Positions 28,938-37,815 of a stretch of DNA of 64,000 bases are shown here, one piece after another. The stretch covers positions 1-64,000 of the forward strand of contig JAHLYQ010000038.1 of assembly GCA_025127975.1 (NCBI GenBank). The letters run 5' to 3'. Position 1 is the stretch's first letter. Each line of letters begins with the position of its first letter. The stretch is from Synechococcus sp. CS-1331. GTDB taxonomy: Bacteria; Cyanobacteriota; Cyanobacteriia; PCC-6307; Cyanobiaceae. Both the position numbers and the translations under genes were made by a program. The notes below the pieces were generated by a model, which saw only the letters and a list, made by a program, of their open reading frames with translations, made no database searches and was not told the DNA's origin.

Positions 28938-29171
28938 CTACATGGCGTTGGCAAGGGAGCCAGCCTCAAAACGATCTAGCAGCTCTGCGCCAGAAAGGCC
29001 ATTGCTCCAAAGCTCCACATGGGATTCAACAGGGGCATCAAAAAACCATTCCTCAAAGGGAAAGAGCACCTTCTCAAGCAAAACTTTATCTGCGTAAATG
29101 AGTTTTAATATCACCAAATACTTACTTTTATTTAGGTAATGACAAAGGTTGGAGTAATGACAGTTTTCCAT
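28938..29171 (-). CDS. DUF1830-like small protein
   Basis: 77 residues from ATG 29171. The order Cys-x-Tyr-x-Asn-x-Ser near the start, then E-K-V-L-F-P-F-E, F-F-D-A-P and a C-terminal GAELLDRF fits the DUF1830 family of small cyanobacterial proteins of unknown function. The first half is unusually AT-rich (about 29080-29170) for this region, with codons such as TTA, AAA and ATA that neighbours avoid. That suggests transfer or weak codon selection. A longer frame to 29381 runs through the palindrome and the rhomboid gene and is rejected. Confidence 0.65.
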   Translation of the reverse strand: MENCHYSNLCHYLNKSKYLVILKLIYADKVLLEKVLFPFEEWFFDAPVESHVELWSNGLSGAELLDRFEAGSLANAM

Positions 29172-29254
29172 CCATGGGCGCAACTGTGTCGATATGACCT
29201 TGGGCCATGGTGGGCTCGAAGTCTGTGGCGAAGCACACCATTCGCGCTTCAGTA

Positions 29255-29288
29255 GGTAGATCTGCTGCACTTCTGCAGCAGATCTACC
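29255..29288. repeat. Perfect 15-bp palindrome with CTTC loop
   Basis: Arms GGTAGATCTGCTGCA (29255-29269) and TGCAGCAGATCTACC (29274-29288) pair without mismatch around CTTC. It lies 5 bases beyond the rhomboid stop and 83 bases upstream of the DUF1830 start, both on the minus strand. It could terminate or stabilise the rhomboid transcript, but neither side has a T-run, so a protein-binding site or a mobile repeat remnant is also possible. Confidence 0.7.
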
Positions 29289-29293
29289 AATCG

Positions 29294-29869
29294 TCAAACC
29301 CTGGGATCGGGCAACTTCTGGCGAGCCATGGCCCAGGCCGCCAGCATCCCGCCCACAAAGCCGCTGAGGTGGCCGATCCAACTAACCCCAGGTGGCGAAA
29401 AGATCGGTAGCAGGCTGGGTAAAATCCCCTCGTAGGTCAGCAGCACTGCAAGGGAAAGAACTAGTGAAAGGATGCGACGCTCCAGCCAGCCGATTAAAAG
29501 CAAATAACCGAGTAATCCATATACAACTCCGGAGAGGCCATGGCTGCCAACTGGCCAGAGCAACCACACTGGTATTGCCGCTGCATAGACCCCCAGCCAG
29601 ACGGCCAGATAATCGCCGCGTCCGCGCAGCAATACCAACCAGGAAAGGGGTAGGAAGGTGAGTGAATTGGCCAGCAGATGGCCGAAGCCGCCATGGCTAA
29701 GTGGGGCTGTCAAGACCCCCAGGAATGAACCTCCAGGAGCCATCGGCAAATTCCACTGACCGCCATAGAACAGCTGGTCGATAAGCTCCTGAGCCCAGGG
29801 GATCAGCAGGATCAAAAGTGGAATAAAGATATTCAGCCCAGCCCGATCGATCCAGCGCCGCAATGTCAT
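29294..29869 (-). CDS. Rhomboid-family intramembrane serine protease
   Basis: 191 residues from ATG 29869. About six hydrophobic segments. The family signature is present: HLLANS in an early helix, the catalytic serine in SHGLSGVVYG, and the histidine in SWIGHLSGFVGGML near the C-terminus. It cleaves membrane proteins within the bilayer. It lies directly downstream of the PPC-glutaredoxin gene on the same strand (24 bases apart) and is probably co-transcribed. The natural substrate cannot be told from sequence. Confidence 0.92.
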   Translation of the reverse strand: MTLRRWIDRAGLNIFIPLLILLIPWAQELIDQLFYGGQWNLPMAPGGSFLGVLTAPLSHGGFGHLLANSLTFLPLSWLVLLRGRGDYLAVWLGVYAAAIPVWLLWPVGSHGLSGVVYGLLGYLLLIGWLERRILSLVLSLAVLLTYEGILPSLLPIFSPPGVSWIGHLSGFVGGMLAAWAMARQKLPDPRV

Positions 29870-29893
29870 AGGTAAACGCCCTAGCGGCAATGA

Positions 29894-30451
29894 TTAGGGG
29901 CGAAGCGCTTCTAGCTCGCCACGGCCATGGAGCTCGGCAAGGGCGTCGTAGCCACCGATTGCCACCCCATCAATGAACAACTGGGGAACCGGGCCTGCCC
30001 CATCAGGTGGAATTTCCAGGTAGGGGATGGCCAGGGTTCGAAGCATCCGCAGGGCCCGAATCGAATAGGGGCAGCCAGGAAGAACTGCAATCTTCACCCT
30101 GGGGCCGGTCGCCGGTCTTGCCGCCTCTTCGAGCAGGCCCACCAGAAGGTCAGCCCCCCTCAATACCAGGGTGCCGGGTTCCAAATGGCCGCCCCAAACC
30201 TGGCAGTCGGTATCAGAGAAGCTGAGGTGCAAATGGACACCGTTGGGGCTGATAGTGCCCTGCAGGGTGATGATTTCCAGCTCACCGGAGATGATCGTGG
30301 CCGCTGGCCGGTCGGGACAGGCAAAGGCTGCCTGGGAAAGGTTGCCCACCACGCTCAGCACAAAGCCGGTGGCATTGCTCTGACGGGCGAACTGCTCGAG
30401 TGTGAGCCGCACATCGCTGCCAGCTTCGAGATGGAGCGGAGCAGCGCGCAT
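29894..30451 (-). CDS. PPC (DUF296) domain fused to a glutaredoxin domain
   Basis: 185 residues from ATG 30451. Residues about 5-112 match the PPC/DUF296 fold: ATGFVLSVVGNLSQAAF, the strand GELEIITLQGTIS, HLHLSFSD and the GGHL turn followed by EPGTLVLRGADLL. Residues about 118-185 are a glutaredoxin: active site CPYS (127-130), a cis-Pro VPQLFIDG and the GGYDAL glutathione-site turn. The second active-site Cys is Ser, so it should act as a monothiol type. Such a joint protein could couple a regulatory or metal-binding module to glutathione redox state; that is inference. The upstream PfkB kinase gene is divergent, with 26 bases between starts. Confidence 0.85.
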   Translation of the reverse strand: MRAAPLHLEAGSDVRLTLEQFARQSNATGFVLSVVGNLSQAAFACPDRPAATIISGELEIITLQGTISPNGVHLHLSFSDTDCQVWGGHLEPGTLVLRGADLLVGLLEEAARPATGPRVKIAVLPGCPYSIRALRMLRTLAIPYLEIPPDGAGPVPQLFIDGVAIGGYDALAELHGRGELEALRP

Positions 30452-30477
30452 GGCTGGCAAGGGTGGGTGGCTCGGCC

Positions 30478-31353
30478 ATGCAGACTAAACGAGTCAACAT
30501 TGGCCCCGCCCCGGTTGCCATGGGCTTCGATTCCGCACTGGAGGGCCTCTCCTTAGCGGTGGTTGGTCACGTTGAGTGGGTCAGCTTTTTAGCGGTCGCA
30601 GAGCTGCCGGGTCCGGGCTGTATCTGCCAGGCCCAGGCATTTCGGGAGGAGCCGGCAGGCGGCGGAGCCGTGGCTGCCGTGCAACTGGCGAGGCTTAGCC
30701 GCCTGCCGGTCAAGTTCTACACAGCGCTTGGTAGGGATGGCATCGGTGAGCAGGCAGCGGCCAGGCTCCTGGACCTCGGCCTCGACCTGGAAGTGGCCTG
30801 GCGCGACGCCCCCACCAGGCGGGGCGTGAGTTTTGTCGATCCAGCCGGCGACCGGGCGATCACCGTTATCGGCCAGCGCCTTCAGCCCGAGGCCAGCGAC
30901 CCCCTGCCTTGGGCGGATTTGGCACTCCGTGATGGGGTCTTCGTCACCGCAACCGACGCCCCCGGCCTGCAGCTCTGCCGTCAGGCCGGGCTGCTCGCCG
31001 TCACGCCCCGGTTGTCCATGGCTCTGGTCGCCGCCAGCGGGGTCATCTGTGATGCCTTGATTGGCAGTGCCCTCGATCCAGCCGAGCGGGTGGAGCCAGG
31101 GGAACTGCATCAGCCGCCCCGGCTCCGCATTGCCACCGAAGGGGCAGCCGGGGGGTGGAGTGAGCCCGGGGGACGCTACCCAGCCCAGGCGCTGCCGGGA
31201 CTTTTGGTTGATAGCTACGGCTGTGGCGACAGCTTTGCCGCGGGGGTGACAGCTGGACTGGCAGCAGGTTGGTCTGCGGCTGAGGCCATCTGCCTGGGAA
31301 GCCGCTGCGGCGCAGCCTGCGCCACCGTATTTGGCCCCTATGCGCCCAGCTAA
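30478..31353 (+). CDS. PfkB-family sugar/nucleoside kinase
   Basis: 291 residues from ATG 30478. The first signature is the Gly-rich EPAGGGAVAAVQLARL near residue 60, and the second is DSYGCGDSFAAGVTAGLA near the C-terminus, which carries the catalytic Asp of the GxGD anion hole (Cys replaces the common Ala). Substrate is not evident; ribokinase- and fructokinase-like members share this plan. The stop overlaps that of the convergent GAF/GGDEF gene by 4 bases. Confidence 0.88.
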   Translation: MQTKRVNIGPAPVAMGFDSALEGLSLAVVGHVEWVSFLAVAELPGPGCICQAQAFREEPAGGGAVAAVQLARLSRLPVKFYTALGRDGIGEQAAARLLDLGLDLEVAWRDAPTRRGVSFVDPAGDRAITVIGQRLQPEASDPLPWADLALRDGVFVTATDAPGLQLCRQAGLLAVTPRLSMALVAASGVICDALIGSALDPAERVEPGELHQPPRLRIATEGAAGGWSEPGGRYPAQALPGLLVDSYGCGDSFAAGVTAGLAAGWSAAEAICLGSRCGAACATVFGPYAPS

Positions 31354-32387
31354 GGCCGGTTACGTCGCTCCGGATAATCGCCAGCTGGCAGGGGTGCATT
31401 GTCCAGCAGTTTGGCGATCTGGTTCTGACCGTTCCCCTGGGCAAGTATCAGGGCCTTTTCAGCACGGTGCAAGAGGTCTTGGGCGCCCTGATCAGCCAGC
31501 GCCAATTGGGTCAAGCCCCCACTGATCCCGAGGCGATGGCCGCTGGCTGTAAACACCCCGGACAATTCGTTAATGCCGCAGCGGATTGCATCAGCGCGCT
31601 CCAGGGCTGCATCCAGATCGGTATTGGCCATCAGCAAAGCGAACTGCTGCTCATCGATCTGGCCCACCAGGTCCTGAGGGCTTTGCTGGGAGCTCAGCAG
31701 AGCCGCCACATCGAGCAGGACCTGGTCGGAAGCCTGCTGGCCCCAGCGTTGGCGAAGCTGGCTGAAGTGGTCAAGCTCGATTACCAGCAGGGCCAGGGGG
31801 GAGTCCCCCTGACGAGCCCGGGCAAGTTCAGGTTCTGCCTGTTCCAGGAAGCTTGCGCGGGTAGGAAATCCGCTGATCGGCTGCACAGTTGCCAATCGGC
31901 GTAGCTCAAACTCCCGCAGCACCAATTTGGCGAGATCATCGAGCAGGGCCACCTGGTTGTTGCTGAAGTGGCGCGGCTGCCTGTCAATGACGCAGAGGGT
32001 GCCGAGATTGTGGCCCTGGTTGCTCTGCAGGGGTATACCCGCATAGAAGCGCACGAAGGGATCGCCGGTCACCAGGGGGTTGGTGCAAAAACGGGAATCC
32101 TGTCTTGCATCGGGCACGACAAGCGGTTCATCTCCGGCGATGGCGTGGGCACAGAAGGCCATTTGCCTTGGGGTTTGGGTTGCATCGAGGCCGTGGTGGG
32201 CCAGAAACCATTGCCTCTCCCCATCTACCAGGGAGATCAGGGCAATCGGAGTTTCCAGCACGGTGGCCGTCAACCGCACCAGACGGTCAAAGTGTTCATC
32301 CCCAGGGTGGTTGAGGATGCCCTGCCGCTCGAGGTCGCGCTGGCGCTCAAGCTCGTCCTGGGGGATGGGGAAATCGGGGTAAGGCAT
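31350..32387 (-). CDS. GAF-domain protein with degenerate GGDEF domain
   Basis: 345 residues from ATG 32387. Residues about 25-160 form a GAF domain with VDGERQWFLAHHGL, FCAHAIAG and the GIPLQS and LGTLCVID elements common to GAF modules of two-component and diguanylate-cyclase proteins. Residues about 175-335 have the fold order of a GGDEF domain (LLVIELDHFSQLRQRWG), but the catalytic loop is DEQQF (245-249) in place of GGDEF. It is therefore unlikely to make cyclic-di-GMP and may instead bind a nucleotide or act as a scaffold. It is divergent from the pterin dehydratase gene. Confidence 0.88.
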   Translation of the reverse strand: MPYPDFPIPQDELERQRDLERQGILNHPGDEHFDRLVRLTATVLETPIALISLVDGERQWFLAHHGLDATQTPRQMAFCAHAIAGDEPLVVPDARQDSRFCTNPLVTGDPFVRFYAGIPLQSNQGHNLGTLCVIDRQPRHFSNNQVALLDDLAKLVLREFELRRLATVQPISGFPTRASFLEQAEPELARARQGDSPLALLVIELDHFSQLRQRWGQQASDQVLLDVAALLSSQQSPQDLVGQIDEQQFALLMANTDLDAALERADAIRCGINELSGVFTASGHRLGISGGLTQLALADQGAQDLLHRAEKALILAQGNGQNQIAKLLDNAPLPAGDYPERRNRP

Positions 32388-32453
32388 CTCCACCGCCCGA
32401 GAGTCACCAACCTAGGCCGGCCATGATGGGATGGTTGCATCCAGGCTTGGCCG

Positions 32454-32780
32454 ATGACCCTTTCCCAGGAAACCTGCATCCCATGTCGAGATGGCGCCCC
32501 CACCCTGAGCCAAGCAGAGCTTGATGCCCTGATGCTGGAACTGCCTGGCTGGCAGGTGGTGGACGGCCACCACCTGCTGAAATCTTGGACCTTCCAGGAT
32601 TTCCAGCAGGCCCTCGAGTGGGTCACCAGGGCAGGCGCGATCTGCGAAGCCGAGGGCCATCACGCCGAGTTCACCCTGGGCTGGGGCCACGCAGAGGCCC
32701 TGATCTACACCCACAAGGTTGATGGGCTGACCCGCGCCGATGCCGTGCTGGCTGCCCGCTTCGACGCTGCATCCGCCTAA
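32454..32780 (+). CDS. Pterin-4a-carbinolamine dehydratase-like protein
   Basis: 108 residues. Matches the family's size and motifs: GWQVVDGHHLLKSWTFQDF, the active-site histidines in EGHHAEFTLGWGHAEALIYTH and a terminal helix KVDGLTRADAVLAARFD. In organisms with aromatic-amino-acid hydroxylases it recycles the pterin cofactor; many cyanobacteria carry a copy whose role is not settled, since it also resembles Rubisco-assembly-linked members. No hydroxylase is in this window. Confidence 0.9.
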   Translation: MTLSQETCIPCRDGAPTLSQAELDALMLELPGWQVVDGHHLLKSWTFQDFQQALEWVTRAGAICEAEGHHAEFTLGWGHAEALIYTHKVDGLTRADAVLAARFDAASA

Positions 32781-32881
32781 CTTCACCAGCTTTTATCCCT
32801 ATGGGACAGCGGCTAGCGGTGGGACTAGATAGAAGTGAGGTCAGGAGCAACCACCCTGGAGCTCTGCCCAAGCCTTCCCCC

Positions 32882-33550
32882 ATGACCTGCGTGTTCCGCC
32901 CCACCCTGCTGGCTACCTCAGCTGCCACATCCCTTGTCCTGCTGCTGCCCTGGGCAGCTCAGGCACGGCCGGGCTTCGGCGGGGGCGGTGCCGGAGGCTT
33001 TGGCGGTGCCGGGGGCTTCGGCAGAGCAGGCTCGGGGGCAGGGGCTCGCCCGGGGGCCGGCTTTGGAGCTGCCGGGGCTGGCGTCACCCCCCGGGCCGGG
33101 GTCGGCGCGGGCGGAATCGGTGGCCCAGCCGTTGTCGGGAGGCCGGCTGCCGGGGCATATGGCGCCGGGGTATGGCATGGGGGCTGGGCCACAGGCGGCT
33201 ACTGGGCGACCAGGCCCTGGCCCTATGGCTGGTATGGAACCGCTCCGCTGGCCTGGGGCGTGGCGGGCATGGCCAGCGCGGCCGCCATCACAAACTCGGT
33301 AAATGACGCCGCCGCCCAGCAGTCGACCGTGATCGTGGTGCCGCAGACAGGCTTCCAGCTCAACTACGCCTCGGTGAAGGCGATCGATCCCGATTCTGTG
33401 AGCTTCACCTGGACCAACGGCGCCCTCAGCCAGGCCGCCAGCGGCAACTGCCGCCAAGGAAGCCTCAACGGCGCCCCTGCCACCGCCGCCAACGCCAACC
33501 TGCTCAACGCCGCCTGCGTGGTTGCCTACGGCAACGGCCAAACCATCTGA
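32882..33550 (+). CDS. Secreted glycine-rich protein
   Basis: 222 residues from ATG 32882. A signal peptide (about 1-26, ending AAQA before RPGF) is followed by a Gly/Ala-rich stretch (27-100), an aromatic patch with repeated Trp/Tyr/Gly (about 100-125), a small-residue hydrophobic stretch and a C-terminal domain (about 140-222) with two cysteines, probably a disulfide pair. The C-terminal domain has the order QTGFQLNYASVKAI, SVSFTW and CVVAYGNG. It is a probable surface or periplasmic protein. No family is recognised. Confidence 0.7.
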   Translation: MTCVFRPTLLATSAATSLVLLLPWAAQARPGFGGGGAGGFGGAGGFGRAGSGAGARPGAGFGAAGAGVTPRAGVGAGGIGGPAVVGRPAAGAYGAGVWHGGWATGGYWATRPWPYGWYGTAPLAWGVAGMASAAAITNSVNDAAAQQSTVIVVPQTGFQLNYASVKAIDPDSVSFTWTNGALSQAASGNCRQGSLNGAPATAANANLLNAACVVAYGNGQTI

Positions 33551-33580
33551 TCCCGCTGACATTGGGGGCAGCCAGAGCCA

Positions 33581-33649
33581 GGGGGCCAAGAACCCCCATC
33601 TGGCAAGAAAGGTGGGGCACCGTTGGCCCCGAACCGATGGCAGGATCGG
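33581..33649. other. Three short hairpins in a 188-base gap
   Basis: Three consecutive 5-bp stems are seen: GGGGG/CCCCC at 33581-33597, GGGGC/GCCCC at 33614-33630 and CCGAT/ATCGG at 33634-33649. They lie between the glycine-rich protein stop and the DUF4912 start. The first may end transcription, but no T-run follows; a small RNA or leader is also possible. Confidence 0.3.
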
Positions 33650-33738
33650 CGCCGAGACCGGTTGGGAACTGCTGACAGACCCTCGAAAGTTAAGGGAATA
33701 GGCGGGATCCTTGTCCGAGACCTTCCAGCGAGTCCGTC

Positions 33739-34869
33739 ATGGTGACGTCAGGCTTTCCCCTATCCAATCAAAACGAAGCCGATGGCTTTGACATTGGCCA
33801 GCTGAGCCTGCGCCAGCTCCGTCAGATGGCCAGTGACCTGGGCATCGGCCGCTACAGCCGCATGCTCAAGGACCAGTTGCTGAGCGCCATTCAACGCAGA
33901 TCAGACGCCGGGGCCGACTCGCAGGACCAGCCCGAGCAACTACGTTCGATTGAGGCCGAGATGGTGCCCGCTCCCCGCCCGGAGCTGCAGACGACAGTTG
34001 TATTCCTCCCCCGTGATCCCCAGTGGGCCTATGTGTTTTGGGAGCTCTCAGACGTTGACCGGAGACAGGCCATGGCCGACGGCTCGACCCAGCTGGTGTT
34101 GCGAGTAGCCGATGTAACGGGCCTTGGCGGCGGAGCGGCCCACCAGCACACCCTGATGGAAGTGGTTGTCAACAGCCATGCCACCGAGTGGTACCTGCCG
34201 GTGCCCCTCAGTGACCGCGATTACCGAGTGGAGCTTGGCTATCGGGTGGCCAGCTCCAGCTGGCGCTCCCTTGCCTTCTCTGGAGTGGCCCGCGTTCCAG
34301 CCCTCCACCCCAGCGAGCAGGTGCTGGACCAGTTCGTGCCATTCAGCCTCGATGCGATGGCTCCAGTTTCAGATGAGAATTTCTCCGTACCCGCTGCCAC
34401 CGCCGGCATCCATGAGCGGATCTATCAGGTTGCCACCTCAACCAGCCGCACCCTGGGTATGGGTAGGGGATCTGAGGCCTTCCACACCACCGATTCATTC
34501 TCCCTGAATGACCAGGGCCTGCATGCTTCAGGCGTTGGCAGATGGGCCAGTGGGCGCAGTGAATCTGGAGCTGGACTTGTAGCATCCCGCCCCAGATCCT
34601 TCTGGCTGGTTGCCGATGCTGAGTTGGTCGTCTACGGCGCAACCGATCCAGACGCCACCTTGAGAATCGGCGAAGAAATAGTACCTCTGGCTGAAGATGG
34701 CACCTTCCGCATCCAGGTGCCGTTTCGGGATGGCCAACAGCTCTATCCGATTACGGCCGTTGCTGAAGATGGGGAACAGACCAGGCACATAACGCTGAAC
34801 TTCAACCGCACCACGCCGGAAGCGAATGTAAATACCGCGGAGGAGGCAGAGCTGGCCGAATGGTTCTGA
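33739..34869 (+). CDS. DUF4912 protein with Rho-N/SAP-like N-terminus
   Basis: 376 residues. Residues about 15-55 (QLSLRQLRQMASDLGIGRYSRMLKDQLLSAI) look like a Rho N-terminal/SAP helix-turn nucleic-acid module. Residues about 80-200 match DUF4912, with FLPRDPQWAYVFWELSD and the YRVELGY strand. A Ser/Gly-rich linker leads to a beta-rich C-terminal domain (about 285-365) ending in the acidic AEEAELAEWF. Function is unknown; the N-terminus suggests DNA or RNA contact. Confidence 0.8.
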   Translation: MVTSGFPLSNQNEADGFDIGQLSLRQLRQMASDLGIGRYSRMLKDQLLSAIQRRSDAGADSQDQPEQLRSIEAEMVPAPRPELQTTVVFLPRDPQWAYVFWELSDVDRRQAMADGSTQLVLRVADVTGLGGGAAHQHTLMEVVVNSHATEWYLPVPLSDRDYRVELGYRVASSSWRSLAFSGVARVPALHPSEQVLDQFVPFSLDAMAPVSDENFSVPAATAGIHERIYQVATSTSRTLGMGRGSEAFHTTDSFSLNDQGLHASGVGRWASGRSESGAGLVASRPRSFWLVADAELVVYGATDPDATLRIGEEIVPLAEDGTFRIQVPFRDGQQLYPITAVAEDGEQTRHITLNFNRTTPEANVNTAEEAELAEWF

Positions 34870-34887
34870 GCCGTCTAGCTGGCGCCT

Positions 34888-37506
34888 TCAGGGCACCAGA
34901 TTGACCAATCTGCCAGGCACCACGATCACTCGGCTGGGAGGCTTTCCTTCCAGCCATTTGATCGCAATCTCACTTTGTAAAGCCAGCATTTCAAGCGTTG
35001 CCTGATCCACATCAGCGGGCACCTGAAGACTGCCCCGCACCTTGCCCTTCACTTGGATCACCACATGGATCGTGTCTTTGCTGAGGGCAGCCCTATCAAC
35101 GCTGGGCCAGGCTTGCCGGTGAATGCTGTTGGTGCCAGCAGGGTTGGCCCCCAGCTGCACCCAGAGCTCTTCGGCCAGGTGAGGGGCAAAGGGTGCAAGC
35201 AGAATCATCAAGCTGGCAAGGGCCTCACGAGCCACCGGCTTTGAGGAAGATTCCAGATGGGTAACCATCGCATTGCTGAGCTTCATCAACTCCGAAATGG
35301 CGGTATTGAATTGATAATCACCGCTAAGGTCTTCGCTGATCGCCGCGATCGCCGTATGCACGGCTCTACGCAGCTCCACTTCCGGAGCCGACAGGTTGCT
35401 GCGGTCTATGGCTTGAGGCTCCAGCTCCAGCTCCAGCTGGAGGCCCCGTTCACAGGCGCCGTCCACCAGACGCCAGATCCTATTTAAAAAGCGAAACTGT
35501 CCCTCCACGTCGGCGTCATCCCATTCCAGATCCTTCTCCGGTGGCGCTTTGAACAGGATGAACATGCGGGCAGTGTCGGCGCCGTATCTTTCGATCACCT
35601 GGGCCGGATCGACACCGTTGTATTTCGATTTCGACATCTTTTCGTAGAAAGTGACAAGGCCTTCGCCACTTACCGGATCCCGGGGATCACTGGGATCGGC
35701 CACATCCGCAGGGGCGATGTACTTACCGCTGTGGGGGTTCTTGTAAGTGATTGCCTGGACCATCCCCTGGGTCAAGAGGCGTTTGAAGGGTTCATCAAAG
35801 CCCAGCAAACCACGATCGCGTAAAACTTTGGTGAAAAAGCGGGCATATAGGAGGTGCAAGATTGCGTGCTCGATCCCGCCCACATACTGATCAACGGGTA
35901 GCCAGCGATCTACCAATTCACGATTAAAAGGCAAATTTGTGTTATGGGGATCGCTATAGCGAAGGAAATACCAGCTGGAACACATAAAAGTGTCCATGGT
36001 GTCCGTTTCCCGTCGAGCCGGTTTGCCGCAGCGGGGGCAATCCACCTTCCACCAGCTCTCCAGCTGGGCCAGGGGCGAACCTCCCTTCGCGACCAAACTG
36101 GCAGCTTCGGGCAACTTGACCGGCAGCTGCTCGGCTGGAACGGCCACGGTGCCACAGGCTTGGCAATGGATCACCGGAATTGGACAGCCCCAGTAGCGCT
36201 GTCGTGAAATCAGCCAGTCCCGAAGCCGGTAACTGGTGCGCGCCTCTCCCCAGCCCTCCTGCGCTGCCGCTGTGGTAATCGCTGTTTTGGCGGCGCCGCT
36301 GGCCAGGCCACTGAAGCGGCCGGAATGGATCAGCACGCCGGCTTCGCTCCAAACTCCACCCCCGTAGGCGTGCTCATCGCTGCCCTCGGGAATGATCACC
36401 TGCCGCACTGGCAGTTCGTATTGGCGGGCAAAGACAAAGTCCCTCTGGTCGTGGGCAGGTACGCCCATGACCGCGCCCGTGCCGTAGTCGGCCAGCACGT
36501 AATCGGCGATCCAGATCGGCATCAACTCCCCGCTGGCGGGGTTGCGAACTTGGGAACCAAGGGCCACACCCCGCTTCGGTTTGTCCTCGGCAGTGCGTTC
36601 CTGCTCGCTCTGGCGACTCACCAAGTTGCAGAAGGCCTGCACCGGCAACTGCTGAGAGACCGCAGTCAGCTCTGGCACCAGGGGGTTCTCAGGAGCAAGC
36701 ACCAGGTAGGTGGCTCCATAAATAGTGTCTGGCCTGGTGGTGAAGATCGCAATCTTGCTGCCGCTGGGTCGGCCGTCCCCGTCCACCACCTCAAACTGCA
36801 GCTCTGCCCCCGTGCTGCGTCCAATCCAGTTGGCCTGCATGGTGCGCACCCGCTCCGGCCAGCCATCGAGCTTGGCGAGATCGTCGAGCAGCTGGTCAGC
36901 GTAGGCAGTGATCTTCAGAAACCATTGGCGCAGCTTGCGCTTTTCCACCAGAGCTCCAGAGCGCCAGGAGCGGCCAGCGCTGTCCACCTGTTCATTGGCC
37001 AGAACGGTCTGGTCGATCGGGTCCCAATTCACGGTGGCATCCTTCTGGTATGCCAGGCCCGCCTCTAGGAATTGGAGAAATAGCCACTGGGTCCATTGGT
37101 AGTAGTCGCTATGACAGGTGGCGATTTCTCGGTCCCAGTCGATCGACAGGCCCAGCCTCTGCAGCTGGGCTCGCATTGACGCGATGTTCTGGTCTGTCCA
37201 GAGGCCGGGGTCAATGCCCCTTTCAATGGCGGCATTTTCCGCCGGCAGGCCGAAGGCATCCCATCCCATCGGATGCAGCACCCGCTGGCCCCGCATCCGT
37301 TGAACTCTGGCGATTACATCAGTGATGACGTAGTTGCGCACATGGCCCATGTGCAGGTTCCCCGACGGGTAGGGAAACATCGAAAGGGCATAGAAAGACT
37401 CACCAACTGCAGCGCCCTCTTCGGTGGCGTGCAGGCCGGTGTCGCTCCATTGCCGCTGCCAATGGGCTTCAAGGGCCTGGGGTTGGTACCGGGGTGATTC
37501 GCTCAC
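34888..37506 (-). CDS. leuS: Leucyl-tRNA synthetase
   Basis: 872 residues from GTG 37506 (a TTG at 37515 adds three residues). Class I synthetase charging tRNA-Leu. Signature HMGH lies near residue 55 in [16 protein letters not shown], and KMSKSKYNG near 622. The editing (CP1) domain lies between them, and a zinc-type CQACGTV/CPRCGKP pair near the middle is typical of bacterial LeuRS. Length fits the family. It lies 58 bases downstream of hfq on the same strand. Confidence 0.97.
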   Translation of the reverse strand: MSESPRYQPQALEAHWQRQWSDTGLHATEEGAAVGESFYALSMFPYPSGNLHMGHVRNYVITDVIARVQRMRGQRVLHPMGWDAFGLPAENAAIERGIDPGLWTDQNIASMRAQLQRLGLSIDWDREIATCHSDYYQWTQWLFLQFLEAGLAYQKDATVNWDPIDQTVLANEQVDSAGRSWRSGALVEKRKLRQWFLKITAYADQLLDDLAKLDGWPERVRTMQANWIGRSTGAELQFEVVDGDGRPSGSKIAIFTTRPDTIYGATYLVLAPENPLVPELTAVSQQLPVQAFCNLVSRQSEQERTAEDKPKRGVALGSQVRNPASGELMPIWIADYVLADYGTGAVMGVPAHDQRDFVFARQYELPVRQVIIPEGSDEHAYGGGVWSEAGVLIHSGRFSGLASGAAKTAITTAAAQEGWGEARTSYRLRDWLISRQRYWGCPIPVIHCQACGTVAVPAEQLPVKLPEAASLVAKGGSPLAQLESWWKVDCPRCGKPARRETDTMDTFMCSSWYFLRYSDPHNTNLPFNRELVDRWLPVDQYVGGIEHAILHLLYARFFTKVLRDRGLLGFDEPFKRLLTQGMVQAITYKNPHSGKYIAPADVADPSDPRDPVSGEGLVTFYEKMSKSKYNGVDPAQVIERYGADTARMFILFKAPPEKDLEWDDADVEGQFRFLNRIWRLVDGACERGLQLELELEPQAIDRSNLSAPEVELRRAVHTAIAAISEDLSGDYQFNTAISELMKLSNAMVTHLESSSKPVAREALASLMILLAPFAPHLAEELWVQLGANPAGTNSIHRQAWPSVDRAALSKDTIHVVIQVKGKVRGSLQVPADVDQATLEMLALQSEIAIKWLEGKPPSRVIVVPGRLVNLVP

Positions 37507-37564
37507 GGCAGCCAAGCCAGGATCGGAGCGTTGATCGTGCCACAGCCCAGCAGCAGCAAGTTTC

Positions 37565-37804
37565 TCAACCCAGGGCCCGGATCGTGCTGGCAGCCGAGCG
37601 ATAGATCAGGGTCAGGGGCCGGCCCTCCGCCTGGCTGAGGGCCAGGTAGCTGCCGTCCTGCCAATGGAGGGTGCCTTCCAATTCACCGATCCCCACCACC
37701 TGGATCGCCACCGGGGTGCGATGGCGAATCAGATCCTGCAGGTGGCGAATGCTGGGCTGGGACGTATCGAGAGCGATCGAGTGCTTCTCGAAAAAGCTCT
37801 GCAT
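37565..37804 (-). CDS. hfq: Cyanobacterial-type Hfq protein
   Basis: 79 residues. The core [36 protein letters not shown], with a short second Sm strand, matches the divergent Hfq family of cyanobacteria. That family keeps the Sm fold but lacks the usual RNA-binding residues, and in Synechocystis it is required for type IV pilus function. A charged N-terminus precedes the core. Its start is 11 bases from that of dapF on the other strand, so the two share a very short divergent control region. Confidence 0.85.
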   Translation of the reverse strand: MQSFFEKHSIALDTSQPSIRHLQDLIRHRTPVAIQVVGIGELEGTLHWQDGSYLALSQAEGRPLTLIYRSAASTIRALG

Positions 37805-37815
37805 AGGATTCTGTT

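Noticed and set aside
36325..37068. 247-residue plus-strand frame inside leuS
   Set aside because: leuS is conserved through this region, and the frame is a GC-bias shadow.
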